In this document: piece by piece, positions 32,990 through 44,290 of the stretch | Layout of the letters: each line of letters starts with the position of its first letter | Position numbering within the stretch: the first letter of the stretch is position 1 | Assembly: GCA_024516035.1 (NCBI GenBank) | Contig: CM044966.1 | Coordinates: forward strand, 337,693 to 401,692 | Direction of reading: 5' to 3' | Source: Bactericera cockerelli | Lineage: Eukaryota; Arthropoda; Insecta; Hemiptera; Triozidae | DNA: 64,000 nucleotides | The notes under the pieces: model-generated | The model's input: only the letters and a program-made list of their open reading frames with translations | Database searches by the model: none | Told to the model about the DNA's origin: nothing | Position numbers and translations under genes: made by a program

Positions 32990-34235
32990 AGGTCGGGGGG
33001 GGGGAAAAACGTTAACTTTTCCAAAAAGGATTCGTCAAATTAGCGTTGTGCAGTAAATCGAGGGTTTTTGCTCCCCCAAAACCGAGGTGGAAAAACCCCC
33101 CTCGAACCTTAGCTCGAGCGTTTAATTTTTGACGAAATTTTGGGGGACATTTAAAACTTTTCCCAATTCCCGGTTTCGTGTTTTTTAAAGGGGGTTTTTA
33201 AAGGGTTTTTCCGTAAAAAGGGGCCCATGAGCTGTTTTTTTACAATTTCCTGGGTTTTCAGAGGTAAAATTTTGGGTTAAATTTTGTTTTGTTGTTTGGG
33301 GACCGTAAAAAATTAAATTGGTTTCCATTTGGCCCGGATTGGATTTTGGTTTTTGAAAATTCCATTCTTTGGGGGAGAAAATAAAATAAAAATTACCTTT
33401 TAAAAAACAGGTGTTATGTTAGGGGCCCAAAAGGCCCTATAAAAACTTTATAAAAAGGGATTACAAATACAAAATATAATTTAACAAGATAAAAAGAAAA
33501 ATTTTAAAAATAAAACACCTGGGCCCGGGGGTTGGTTTGAAGGAAATGGGCCATTTTTACAAAAAAGAAAAAGAAAAAAACAGGGCCCCCCCATTTTTTT
33601 TATTTTTTTTTTTCCAAAATTTTTTTTTTTTTTTTTAAAGGGGGATTTTTTTTTTTAAAATTTTTTTTTTTTTAAATTTTCCAACAGGAAAAGTGGGGGA
33701 AGTTTCTTGACCCCTTTTCATTTTTTAGTTTTTTAATTTTTAAAATTTTAATTTTTTTTGGGGAAAACCCCATTTTTCTTCGGGGGTGTTTTTTTTATCA
33801 ACGCCTTTGGGGGGGAAAATTTTTGGGGGGACCCCCAAAGTTTGCCAGTTTGCCAAAGGGGAAATTTCCTTAGCTTCTGCGAAGGGGTTGGCCCCCGAAA
33901 ATTCGTAAAAAAAAAAAAAAAATGAGAGATTTCCCTGGGACCACCAAGGGGGGGGGCCCAGGGGTAGAAAAACTGACTTGGGTTTGGACGGTCAAACCCG
34001 GGTAACTGTGACCTCCCTCCTTTGGGGGAGAGAAAAAAACACCAGGAGATTTGTTTTTTTAAAATCAAATTTTTTTTTAAATTAAATTTTTTAAAGGGAA
34101 CGGTGCGAAAAGGAACGGAAAAGTTTTTTAAAAAAATTTGAAACTTTTTTCTCTAAAAAAGGGTTAAACAAACCCGAGGGGGAACCAAAACCCGGGGGGG
34201 AACTGGGGTTCCCTTTTGGTGAAAACGGAAATGTT
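32990..34235. other. Unassigned damaged sequence
   Basis: A phrase at 33100-33130 (CCTTAGCTCGAGCG) may be a C tail. Otherwise nothing was recognised. Confidence 0.35.
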
Positions 34236-34370
34236 CTAGTTCTGATTGGTTCTCATTTGCGTCTTTTTGATAATGGAATAATTTAAAAATGAGAGCCCCC
34301 AAATTTTGAATCTGAATTTTAAAATTTTTTTTTGAAATGAGATTGAGCTAAAAAACCAATCAGAGAAGCC
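34236..34370. repeat. Imperfect inverted repeat, about 135 bp overall
   Basis: TTCTGATTGGTTCTCATTT at the left pairs with AAATGAGATTGAGC...AACCAATCAGAGAA at the right. The arrangement resembles a small foldback element, within damaged sequence. Confidence 0.5.
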
Positions 34371-34565
34371 CCTCCCAAAAAATAGATCCACTCCCAGGTA
34401 TAAGTGGGTAACCCCCTCTCGGGGGGGGCTTCACAATTGGTAAAACCTGAAGGGGGGGACACCTTAAGAAATAAAAATTTATTTTTTTGTACAAAAAAAA
34501 AAAAAATTTTGTTTTGTGTTTTTTGTTTTTTTTGGTTTTTTTTTTTTTTTTTTTTTTTGTTTTAA

Positions 34566-34880
34566 AGATGAGTTTTTTTAAAACCCTTTTTTTTTTTTTC
34601 GAAACCCATGGAACAGTAGCTATTTGTGGGAACGTTTGGGGTGGTCTGTGTTGTACCCTTTACCCATTCGTAGTTTTGGCCCCCCCCTCTGATGGGCGAG
34701 AAGTAAAACCCAATACTTCTAAATTTCAAATTTGCGGGGTTTAAAACACGAGGGCCCCGGGGAAGGTACCCATCCATTACAAAATTTTTAAAAGGGGTTT
34801 TAGAGAAACCAATTTTTTCTTTCGGCTCGGGGGACCTAACTGGGGGGGAACCTTTGCTAAAAAAAAGGGGAGCGTTTAAA
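34566..34880 (-). mobile_element. SINE-J, damaged
   Basis: CCCATGGAACAGTAGC, CCCCCTCTGATGGGCGAGAAG, AACACGAGGGCCCCGG, then a corrupted head CTCGGGGGACCTAACTGG. Confidence 0.82.
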
Positions 34881-35304
34881 CCAAATGGAGCTAATCTTTT
34901 TAAGTTTTAAATTTTTAACCCGAGGGAAATGGGGCTAGGTTTCGGGGGTCTTGTCAATTTTTTTGCCCCCGTTGAAAAAGACATTTGGTTTTGAAGGGGT
35001 GAGTCAAAAGGATCGATTTCGGGGTTTTGCGCACCCTTTTTATGTTTTGATTATTTAAGAAAAAAAAAAGGGCATGGAAAATTTTTTTAAATCAAAAATT
35101 TTATGCAACACCCGACGGGGAAAATTATAACTGATAAAAAAAAATTTTCGGAAATCTTATGGGCCAGAAAAAACAAAGTTAGATAGAAGTGTTTCATTTT
35201 TAATTGAGAAGGGTTTGGTTTGTCATTTTGGGAAAGGGGGTTTGTGCCTTGCATGGGGTTGAATACTGGCTTCTTTAAAAACCCAATTTTTGTACTTTAA
35301 AAGT
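34881..35304. other. Unassigned damaged sequence
   Basis: Nothing recognised. Confidence 0.35.
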
Positions 35305-35560
35305 TTTTTCCCGTTAGTCAGTGGTAAAGGCGGCCCCTGTGAATCCAAAGTTTCCCAAGGGGTTTCGGGGGTTTTAAAAATTTTAAAGGCCCGGGACATG
35401 ACAAGTTTCCTCCCATTTGGGATTTTTACCACTAAAAACCCGTTTTTGGGGTTTTAATTAGGGGGCCCGTTTTGGACTTAATAGTCCTTTTTGGGGGCAG
35501 TATAAAAAAGGGGATATTTTTTTTTAAATTATTATTATTTTTATTTTAAAAAAGAGACAA
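35305..35560 (+). mobile_element. SINE-I, damaged full length
   Basis: CCCGTTAGTCAGTGGTAAAG, GGCGGCCCCTGTGAATCC, CCGGGACATGACAAG, CATTTGGGATTTTTACCAC, GGGGGCAGTATAAAAAAGG. Comparing it with the clean copy at 57132 shows how isolated bases were absorbed into runs. Confidence 0.88.
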
Positions 35561-35864
35561 AATATACACAAATATATTTGGTTATTGTATAAGCACTTAG
35601 TTTTGGGAGGCGTTTTACCCGCGAAACGACTGTTTCTTTTTTATGTTGGGAAAATTTACTTGCGATTTTGTGGGGAAATTATGCTATTAAAAATTTTGTT
35701 ATTACAGATTTCGAAAAAAAAATTCGATTTTGGTTCGAGGCGGGGTTTTAGGCAAGAAAAACCCAGTATCCCGAAAACCCCAAAAACATAGGTCCCAAAA
35801 TGGGGGAAGCTTGGGATTTGAAGTGGGTCACCGGGGGTGCCCCGGGTACTGGGGCCAGGTTGGT

Positions 35865-36000
35865 AAAAAACCCAGTAGCTTGTCGATAAGGGGGCGGACT
35901 TCCCAATCGGGGTGGTGGTTCAATTTTCCAAACTTAAGCAAATATTTTTTAAACCCGTTTCGTTTGAGTAAATTTGTGTATCCCCAATGTGATTAACACT
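35865..36000 (+). mobile_element. SINE-E, damaged
   Basis: CCCAGTAGCTTGTCGATAAG, GGCGGACTTCCC, GTGGTGGTTCAA, CGTTTGAGTAAATTTGTG, AATGTGATTAACAC. Confidence 0.82.
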
Positions 36001-37185
36001 AAATATGAAAATTTTTTTTTTACTAGGCTATGTAGGTTCATGGGGGGTCCCAAACTCCCTTTCGTTTGTAAAAGATCCCAAAGTTTTGCAAAAAAATTAA
36101 AAAAAAAATTTTTTAATAGAGGGTTTTGTGACCTTAGAATGTTTTGGAAAAATTTTTTTGAAAGAGGGATTTCATGGAGCTAATCTCGGGAGAGGACTCT
36201 TCACTCCCTTCTTGCTGTTATAAACCTTTGGGTCAAGGGGGCATTTAGTCTTAATTTTAATTAATTTAAAAAAAACAGGAGTCTATTACCCTTAATAGTC
36301 AGGGTATCCCTTTACATTTTACTGTTTGGTCCCAATTTTTATATTTTACTTATTTTCCCCTCCATTTTTGGGACCTTGAAAATTATTTATCCAAATGTTT
36401 TTAGGTAAAATAAGAAAAACCTTTTTTTTTGGCCCAAAAAAATTTAATTTATTTAACAGGGAAAACCCGGCTGGGCTGACCCCAAAAAAAGTGCAGACTT
36501 TGTGCAATTTGGTAGTTAGAAAATTTCCTAAAAAATTGGCCTTTGAAACACGAAGGGGCCGAATTATAAAAAAGGTTTTAAATATTAGAATTTTTTTAAT
36601 CCAAGCCGTATCACATTAAAACGATCGGGTGATTGGTTGAAATTCCCCCCCGAGCACTTTGTTAGTGTAGCAATTGTAGCTTTTTAAAAAATTAATTTGT
36701 TTTTTTATTGGGAGCTGGTGCGTTTTCCAAACCCCTTTCCCCTTTTCCCCTTAAGAAAGGGCGTTAAACGTAAAAAATTTTCAGTATGTTTATCACATAT
36801 TATAGAAAAAAAAACTTAAAAACCATTTCATTATGACGTCACAAAATCTTGTCCGACAATAAAGTTTGGAGTAAAAAATTTAGACCGGTGTCAAGGTTTC
36901 CCGGAAAACAGGCAAAACCCGGGATTCGACTGGGAAACCCTTATATTAATTTTTTTTGGTTTAAAAATTAGTTTAGTTCCCCAAGACAGTACACCCCCAG
37001 GCGGAATTAACCCAACATTGTTGTTTTTTTTCCCTTTAGTTTTTTTCTTGCCCCGGCAGGTCAGGGGTTAAAAGGGGGGGGTCTGGTAATCCAAAGGTCG
37101 GGGGGTTCAAAAGCATTTATTTTTTCTTATTTTATTTAATTTGTGATTTGCTAAGCGGTGATGATCGTTTTCCTTTTTTAAAAAA
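36001..37185. other. Unassigned interval with a possible tRNA-like head
   Basis: At 37060-37115, GCCCCGGCAGGTCAGGGG...TCTGGTAATCCAAAGGTCGG...GGTTCAAAAG looks like a damaged tRNA-type head of uncertain family. No endonuclease domain for the downstream LINE can be read here. Confidence 0.4.
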
Positions 37186-37189
37186 GGTT

Positions 37190-39290
37190 TGATTATAAAA
37201 CTCTTTCAAAAGCTTTTTGAAAACCCGGGAAATGGGGAAACAATATTTGTTAATTGTAAACGATTTAGACAAGCTCTTTCCAAATTTCTCGATTCCCACG
37301 AAAACCTTTCCCTAAAATTTACCCCTTTAAAAACTTTTTTACATGAATTAAAATTTCCCCGGGTGGGTACCCCCTAAATTTTAAAAGGTTCTTGTTTTTT
37401 AAGAAAAAAAAACTCTTTAAAATTTATTAAGTTTCGGGTTTTAAAGAACTTTCTTGCCCAATTTTTAAACTCTTGGGGATTTCCCAATGAAAAACCCAAA
37501 AATCTCAAGTTAAAATTTTTTTCAAATTTTTTAAAAAAAAAAATTTCCGAGTTTAAGACAAACCCCGGCAAAATTTTTGGGTTTTTTTATTAAGCCCAAA
37601 GGAAACAAGTTTAAATGGAACATGCCATTTAAAAGGGGAACACATAAAAATTTTAAAACCTCTTTGATCCTAACACTTTTTCCCAATCTTTTGGGCGAAA
37701 ATTTCTCAGACCCCTTCTAACTAAAAAACAGCTGGCACCCCCTTATTTTAAATTTGACAATACCCTAAATTTCCGACCCCTTAAAAAGGGGAATTTTTGT
37801 TATGGAATCAAGTTTTTAAATTTTAAAATTACAAAAATTTTAAAAAGCTGAACTCTTTAAAGTGGACCAGAAAAATTTTTCCCCCATTTTTCTTAAAAAT
37901 GTGCCACTGTTTTACCCCTTTACCTCTAAAATTTTGGGTTTTTTAAATAAATTTTTTTAAGTAAAAGGGGAGGGTTTCCACAGCGGGGAAAACTTTCCTT
38001 TGAAATCCCCATTTTTAAGAATGGGGGTTTTAAAAAAAAAACAAAACGAATTACAGCCAATTTGAAAATCTTCCGCCATTCCCAATTTTTTTTGGAATGT
38101 CTTTTTTAAAAAACATTTTAGCCCCCTATTTTTACCCTCCCCCCTTCCCGGGTCTTCAGCACGGTTTTTGTAAATAAAAATTTCAACAACTAAAAAATTT
38201 TTTATTTTTTAAATTGGACCAAAAAAAAACAGGGGTCTTTGACCAGGGAGCCCAATTTGACTGCTTTTTGCGATTATAGAAAAAGGCTTTTTGAAAAAAT
38301 TTAACATTAACATTTTTGTCCCAAATTACAACCCTTTTGGATACTTTGATCCCCCCCTTTGGACTTTGGGTTTTATAGTTTTTTTTTCGGGACAGAATAA
38401 ATTTTGGGTTTTAAGTGAAACCCGGACATTGAAAAATGACAAAGGGTGGTTTCCCTTTCCAATAGTATAAAAAAACCAGATTCCCCCTTTAATTTTCTGC
38501 CCCCTTTGGGAATTTTAAGGTCGGGCCTGCCCCCCAAGGGTGGACCAAATCAGGACTACCCTTTTGATTTATTTTTAAAGGAAAATTATTTATTTTTACG
38601 GGAAAAGATTTTTGGTTTTTTGCTGTTTGCCCAAAAAAGACTGGACAAAAAAATTTTTTTTAAAATAAAAGCGGGAAGTACTTCTAAAAAAAATTTTTGG
38701 GGTAATTCTTAACCCTTTTGGGGGGTTCGACTAAAAAATTTGGAAAATTTAAAATAAAAAAATGAAAAGGGTATCCACCTTTAAATCAAAAAAAAAGGAC
38801 CCCCCAATCATATTTGAATAAAAAATTTAAAAATGGCATTCCTGGAAAAGAAAAGGTTTACAGTATAAAGGGGCCCTTGGTGTAATTTTGACCAAAAAAT
38901 TATTTTTAAAAAGCCCCATTTTTAAAAATTTTTATAGTCGAGCTTACAAAACACTGGGGTTTTCATAAACCCAAAAATTCGAAAGTTTTTCCAAACCAAA
39001 AAATTTTACATCCTTCTAAAAAAGGGCTTTTATTCGCCCCTTTGTTTGGGGTAGGGCTTCCTGTTTGGGTCCCCATATTAAAAAAAATTACAAATTAAAA
39101 ATTAAAAAGGGGAACAGCATGGGATTCCTTCGAAATTCCCCTTTTAGCCCAAGGGAAAACTCCAATGGCTTTTACGACCGGGGGACTATTTTTAAAATCA
39201 TGAAAAAAAATTTAAAAAATTTTATTTTTAAGAAAAACGAAGGGAAATTGCGACTTAATTTTTCCCTTTTAAAATTTTTTTAAAATGAGC
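37190..39290 (+). mobile_element. LINE reverse transcriptase, 5'-truncated and frame-damaged
   Basis: This is the body of a non-LTR retrotransposon ORF2, which copies element RNA into the chromosome at a nicked target. The frame breaks constantly because of homopolymer errors, but the motifs follow one another in the right order on the plus strand. A GPD-P--FLKN-like stretch is at 37861-37910, PIFK-G at 38006-38026, NYRPI-like at 38047-38062 and QHGF at 38157-38170. DY-KAF (RT motif A region) is at 38271-38306, SG-P-GG at 38519-38580 and the F-A-- block at 38620-38645, where the two aspartates of FADD are not readable. LGVIL is at 38866-38893, YSRAYKTLGF at 38931-38967 and a PVW-P-like end at about 39060-39080. 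This set suits the Jockey/CR1/I group; the clade is an inference. No apurinic-type endonuclease is seen upstream, so the copy is probably 5'-truncated. Confidence 0.75.
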
Positions 39291-40077
39291 TGACATTATT
39301 GCTAAATTTAAAAGGGAAAAACCGATTCCGTAAAAGGGGCCCGGAATTACTCGGAAAAAAAGGACTTTTTTTTTGTTTTTAGTTTCTGTAAAAAAAACAT
39401 CCCTTCCAAAAAACCACTAAAAAGAATGATGAGATTATTTAAAAAAAGGGTTTCTCAGTCCGATTTCCATCCCATCCCTTTTCTTTTTTTCAATTTTTTA
39501 AAAATTAAAAAAAAATTAAGAAAAGATAAGATACTTAATTTTTGTTAAAATTTTCATGGGGTTTATCCCTATATTTAAAAGATAAAAAATTTTTGTCTTT
39601 TTTTTTTTAAAATATTCTTAAATTATTTTTTTTATTTTTATTAAAACTATTTTTTTATTTTATCGTAACAAAATTTTAAAATTTTTTTCATCAAAAAAAA
39701 CATGGGTTTTTCCCCCGTCAATTTAAAAAAATTTTAAAAAAAAATTAAAAATTTTAATTTATTTTTTTAAGGATTATTTTTGCCGGGGAAACCCCGGCTT
39801 TGGTTTTTACTAGGGGGGCCTTTATTTTAACATCCTTTCCCAATTCCAGAGACCGGAAAACTCGGTCAAAAAAAATTTTTCCGCCCCCGGGCCGGGATTC
39901 AAAGGATCTCTCCCCAGTAAAACCCCCATGGGGAAAGGGAATAGCGAAGGGGGAGTGGGTTTGTGTTGTGATATACCTATTTTTAATATATTACAAAAAA
40001 CCTATTTCCCTACCCCTTGACAAATTCAGAAATCATTTTGTTTTTAAAAAGCAAAAAATCCCACCTGCCTATTTTTT
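39291..40077. other. Unassigned damaged sequence
   Basis: May contain the 3' UTR of the LINE. No recognisable tail or target duplication was seen. Confidence 0.35.

Positions 40078-40133
<56 letters not shown>
40078..40133. repeat. Poly-T run, about 55 bp
   Basis: Single-base run. It could be the inverted poly-A of a retroposon whose body is unrecognisable; its length is probably inflated. Confidence 0.8.
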
Positions 40134-40137
<4 letters not shown>

Positions 40138-40214
40138 GGTTTCAAATTTCCCTATTTCCCCAATACCCCAGTGAAAAAAAAAGCCCCAAAACAAATTTTT
40201 CATGAGGGGGGAAA

Positions 40215-40350
40215 ATTTTAGTTCTTTTGGTTAAGCCCCTCGCTTGTCAGGGGGAAGGGGCCCCGGTTTCCGATCTCCCGTGGACTTATTTTGTATTTTT
40301 AAATTTTGGTTTTACGATTGTTTTTTAAGGGACTTACACGGGTTTTTTTT
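40215..40350 (+). mobile_element. SINE-J 5' part, damaged
   Basis: TTTTGGTTAAGCCCCTCGCTTG and GGGGCCCCGGTTTCCGATC give the head. TGGTTTTACGATTGTTTTTT and AAGGGACTTACACGGG continue into the J body. Confidence 0.7.
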
Positions 40351-40483
40351 TGAAAAAGTGGGGGGAAAAAACCCCAATTTAGTACAACGTAGGTTGGATA
40401 TATTCTATTTGCGAAATTGAAAACCCATTGTTTGGGTTGTATAAAAAAAAAAAAAAAAGCTTTTTACTCTTTTTTTAACCCGT

Positions 40484-40566
40484 CATGTCCCGACTGATTT
40501 TTCAAAACCCGGACCTCGGGGAATTTTACCGGGCCCGACGCGACCACTGAGTTCCCGGGAAGGGAC
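40484..40566 (-). mobile_element. SINE-I head, damaged
   Basis: CATGTCCCGACTGATTTTTC, CGGACCTCGGGG, CGCGACCACTGAG, CCGGGAAGGGAC. Confidence 0.75.
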
Positions 40567-41054
40567 TATTATTTAATTTTATTGTTGTTTGTTTTATTGT
40601 TGCTTTTTGTAATTGTTGCTTGTTTTTTAAGTTTTTAGAAAAAATTTGAAGCTTCCGGTTTTTTTTTCTCATGATTTATTTCCACTTTTAAAATATTCCA
40701 AATGGAAAATTTTAAATAAAAAACCCGGGTTTAATAAAAGTTGAAACATTTTATTTTTCCCAGGAAAAAAAAGAAAAAAAAATTTTCTTTGGCTTGGAGG
40801 GATTTTAAAATTTAGCAGTCCCTTTCTGACGTGCCCTTTTTCCATGAGGGGTTTAGGGGGAACTTTAAAATTTTTTAAATTTTCTTTATGGGGCGTTTAT
40901 TTTGGGGACTTTTTGGGGACCAAAATGGGGACTTTTTGGGGAAGTTTTGGCCAAATCTTCTTTTTAAAAACAGTTACCTCAACAGTTTACAACATTTTTT
41001 TCCTAAAAGGGTTTATATTTGGTAAAACTTAAATAAGAGCAAAAAAACCCCCAA

Positions 41055-41118
41055 AAGGTCCCGCCGAGGATCGTACCCAGATCACCTTTACTTCCCAATG
41101 CCCTAGTGCGTTTAAACT
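41055..41118 (-). mobile_element. SINE-B head fragment
   Basis: Minus strand: GAGTTTAAACGCACTAGGGC...AGGTGATCTGGGTACGATCC, aligning with the B head GAGTTAGCGCGCTAGG...GGTGACCTGGGTTCGAATCC. Confidence 0.6.
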
Positions 41119-41174
41119 CACTTGGAAAAGGTGAGTACCAGGGCCCAAGGGGTTTTAATTCTGCCCGGGTTTAC

Positions 41175-41405
41175 TCAGGGTTGGGCCCGTATGGGTTAAA
41201 GCATTTCGTTCCCAAATGGGGGAAAGGGGCCCCCGGGTTCGATCCCCCGTGTCGCCCAAAATTTTTGGGTTTTTTTCTTTTTTTGGGTTTTAAAATTTGT
41301 TTGTAGGGGTCCCTTCCCGGTACGCTTTTTTTGGCCCCAGAATCTAAATGGGAAGGAAGTATTGTTTTCACTTCTATTTCCATCGGGAGGGAAAGGCATT
41401 TTTTT
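41175..41405 (+). mobile_element. SINE-J, damaged
   Basis: TATGGGTTAAAGCATTTCG, CCCCCGGGTTCGATCCCCC, then TTTGTTTGTAGGGGTCCC, CAGAATCTAAATGGGAAGG, AGTATTGTTTTCACTTC: head and body in J order, plus orientation. Confidence 0.8.
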
Positions 41406-41569
41406 ACGGGGGTTTTGGGGCGGGTTTTCAAAAAGACACCAAGCGTCTAGATTTAGCTCTTGTGTAAAATTAAAACGGCTTTAAAAAACCAATTCATCAT
41501 TAAAAAACAAAAAAAAAAAAAAAAAAAAACCAAAAAAAAAAATAGAAAATTTTTGGAAAAAAAAATAAA

Positions 41570-41835
41570 CTCCCCCTTCCCTGTCGCAAATTTTTTCGCC
41601 CACCTATTTGACAATAAATAAATGAAAAGTAGATCACAAATTCCCTTGCTGTAAACAACTTTCGCCCCCCCCCAAAGTATACAAAAAATAAAGGAAATTT
41701 TTAAAATCACTCCTCTTGCTTTTTCGAAAATTTCCCGCCACCCCCAGTGGACCAAAATTTAAACAAAATTTTTAAATCATTTAAACCCTTGCTGTCGAAA
41801 ACTTTCGCCACCCCAGTAGAGAAAGCCAGGTGGAG
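41570..41835. repeat. Tandem repeat, about 65-76 bp, roughly 3.5 copies
   Basis: CTTGCTGT-AAAACTTTCGCC-CCCC recurs near 41581, 41646, 41714 and 41790, with AT-rich spacers. Confidence 0.65.
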
Positions 41836-41929
41836 GACGCCCAATGGAAAACGGGTGGTATTGGTACACGGGGGCCCAACGGGAACCCACCGGCTCCTCC
41901 TTTTGGCTCCTGGGGGAGGGACTTTTAGG

Positions 41930-42690
41930 GAGAAACTGGGGGTTTTCTGATTTTGGGAAAGGACATTTGGGTGGTTAGGGTTTTGGAGCAACTGGCGGTT
42001 GAATTTGGAGCCACTGGGGGTTTTTGATTTTGGGAGCCCACTGGCGGTTTTTGGTTTGGAGCCCTTGGGGTTAGATTTTGGGACCCTCTGGGGGTTTTGA
42101 TTTTGGGGGGCCCGGGGGGTTTTTAGATTTTTGGACCCAACTGAAGAAACGGAGACACTCGCCACAAAAATCGGTGGGGTAAAAAAGGGGGGTTAAGTTG
42201 TTTGGAGACCAGGGAGGGTTTCCAAAAATTAGGGGGAAAAGTTTGGTCCAAATTAGGGAGCCACTGGGGGTTTCCTAAATTAGGGGGACATATGGCCCAA
42301 AATTTGGGGGGACACTGATGGTCCAAATTAGGGGGGGACATGATGGCCCAAATTAGGAGGAAGGGAATGGTCCAAATTAGGAGCCCAAGGGGGGTGTCCA
42401 AATTCCCTTTGTTGTTTTGACGGTCTATTTCAAAAGTTTAAATAATTAATCTTCAGGGGGAAGATAAAAAAGATGGGGCAAAAAGAATGAGGGTTTCCAA
42501 ATTGGGAAGACATTTAGTGGCCCAAACATTGCGGTGTTTTTGTTGGTCTAGCCCAAAATTTTAAAAAAATTTTATTTTAATTTTCTTTGATAGATGAAAA
42601 AATGAGGCCAAGCACTGTTTTGGGTCCAAAATCAGGAAAGAGTTTTAGTGGGTAAAAAATTTAAGGGACATATTTGGTCCTTTTAAAAGG
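41930..42690. repeat. Two adjoining minisatellites (about 27 bp, then about 23 bp)
   Basis: From 41930 to 42145 a unit around TTTTGGGAGCCACTGGGGG repeats about eight times. From about 42205 a second unit around GGTCCAAATTAGGGGGACA repeats about eight times and decays to about 42690. Pro/Ser/Lys-rich frames of 152 and 92 residues on the minus strand are translations of the arrays. Confidence 0.85.
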
Positions 42691-43252
42691 GTGTAAAAGG
42701 TTTTGAAAGCGCAACTGGTTTTAGGATAAATTAAAAGGGCATTTAATTAAAATTGATTTTAAAAATTTTAATTGGAGGCACAATGGGTTTGGGAAAGTTA
42801 GGGGGGACAAAAATTTAGGTATTAAATATGTGAACCTATATACAATAGTTAAAAGGAGCTCTAGAATTTTTTTATTTTTTTTTTTAATCAAAAAAATTTT
42901 TAATTTTTTTTAATTTTTATTAAACAAAAATGGAAAGAGCTACCTTTTTTTTAAAATTATTATTATTTTTCTTCAATTAGGCCCAATTATTTTTTTTAAT
43001 TATTATTATTTCACTATTTGGGTAATTTTAATGCTGCATTTTTAAGGAATGTATTTTTTTTAAATTGGTCACTGTGTTTTATGATTTATTACAAAGAGGG
43101 GAAAAAGGGTGATGTTTTTTTTTTTGGAAAAAAATTGGGTTTTAAAAAGGGAAATGAAAAGAATGAATTTTTAAGGGGGCAGACAGAGGTCGATTTTTAT
43201 CAATAAATTTTTTAAATTTTAAATTTATTTTAAATAATAAATTTAAAATTTC
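42691..43252. other. Unassigned sequence
   Basis: Possibly eroded minisatellite (GGGACAAAAATTTAGG); otherwise AT-rich. Confidence 0.35.
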
Positions 43253-43400
43253 GGACCTCAGTAGCTTGTTCGTTTAAGGCGGCGGACTTGTACCTGGAGG
43301 TCGGGGGTTTCCCAAGCCCGGTTTTTCAGCTTTAAAAATTTTGAAAAGGAGTTTGAGAGGTTTTTTATATTTACGAAAATGATTTTTAAACACAAAATTT
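43253..43400 (+). mobile_element. SINE-E, mildly damaged
   Basis: GGACCTCAGTAGCTTGTTCG, GGCGGCGGACTTGTACCTGG, GAGGTCGGGGGTTTCCCAAG, GGAGTTTGAGAGG, ACGAAAATGATTTTTAAACAC. Confidence 0.88.
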
Positions 43401-44055
43401 TGATAACTTAATAAACTTTTAATTTGGTTACTTAAAAACCCAAAAAAATTTTTGTAAGTATATAATTTAAAAAGGAAAATTTTTTTATTTATTTTTAAAT
43501 CTCGATTAAAAGTAGTATCTCGATAACAACACTGAAAACCTTATGGGGAAAGAGTTTAAAGAATTGGGGAAGGGGGGTTTATCTGCCTTTGGAAATTAAA
43601 ATTTAAAACAATTTTTTAATTTTCTTTTTTCTTTTTTTTGGGGTTAAAAGTAGGTTCCCGGTGGCAGCAAATCATCGAAATTAGCTATTTGGGCTGGGGG
43701 AGTTTAAATGGTTTTGCGCGTTTTGGGTTTAAATTTTTTCATTTTTTTTTTTTTTTTAGGATTAAAGTAAAAATTTTTTTATACCCTTTTTTTCCAAAAT
43801 TTTTTTTGTAATAATGGTATTATAAAATAAAAAATTAATTAATCAATTTTGGGTTTGGGACCACATAGTAAGCATTTGACCCGCGCTTTTGTATGTTTTC
43901 CTTTGGGAAAGGGAATTGACTTTAAAACCCTTTTTTAGCTTTAAAATCTTTTTGGGGCCGTATTATTAAACACGATTAGTTAATGTTAGCCGGAAAGCCA
44001 GCCCGGGTTTAAACTTAGTCGATTTTGTTAATTTTTAGATTTTATCAGTTTGACC
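43401..44055. other. Unassigned sequence
   Basis: Nothing recognised. Confidence 0.35.
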
Positions 44056-44290
44056 GAAAGGGGGCACTGGTATGTCAAAAAGCTTTTACGCGTTAATTGA
44101 TATTGCGTTTGGGATCAGTTGGTTCAAATTTTTACCCAAATGCGTTTAAAATTTTTTTCATTTAAAATTTTGGGATGTGACCCCATAATTTTTTAAAATC
44201 TCCCGGGGTGCCAAAAACCAAAAAACCTCATCCATGAGGTTGGAAAAAACCCTCGACCCTTGCTTGAGCGGGGGGGTTTTTGACAGAAAA
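44056..44290 (+). mobile_element. SINE-D followed by SINE-C tail
   Basis: The damaged D head and body (GGGCACTGGTATGTCAAAAAG, GGATCAGTTGGTTCAAAT, GATGTGACCCCATAAT) run into CATCCATGAGGTTGG...CGACCCTTGCTTGAGCGGG at 44220-44270. That is the C 3' end (compare 59607-59650). It is either a chimera or a nested pair. Confidence 0.6.

Noticed and set aside
41707..42165. 152-residue Pro/Ser/Lys-rich open frame
   Set aside because: Translation of a 27-bp minisatellite whose unit happens to be in frame.
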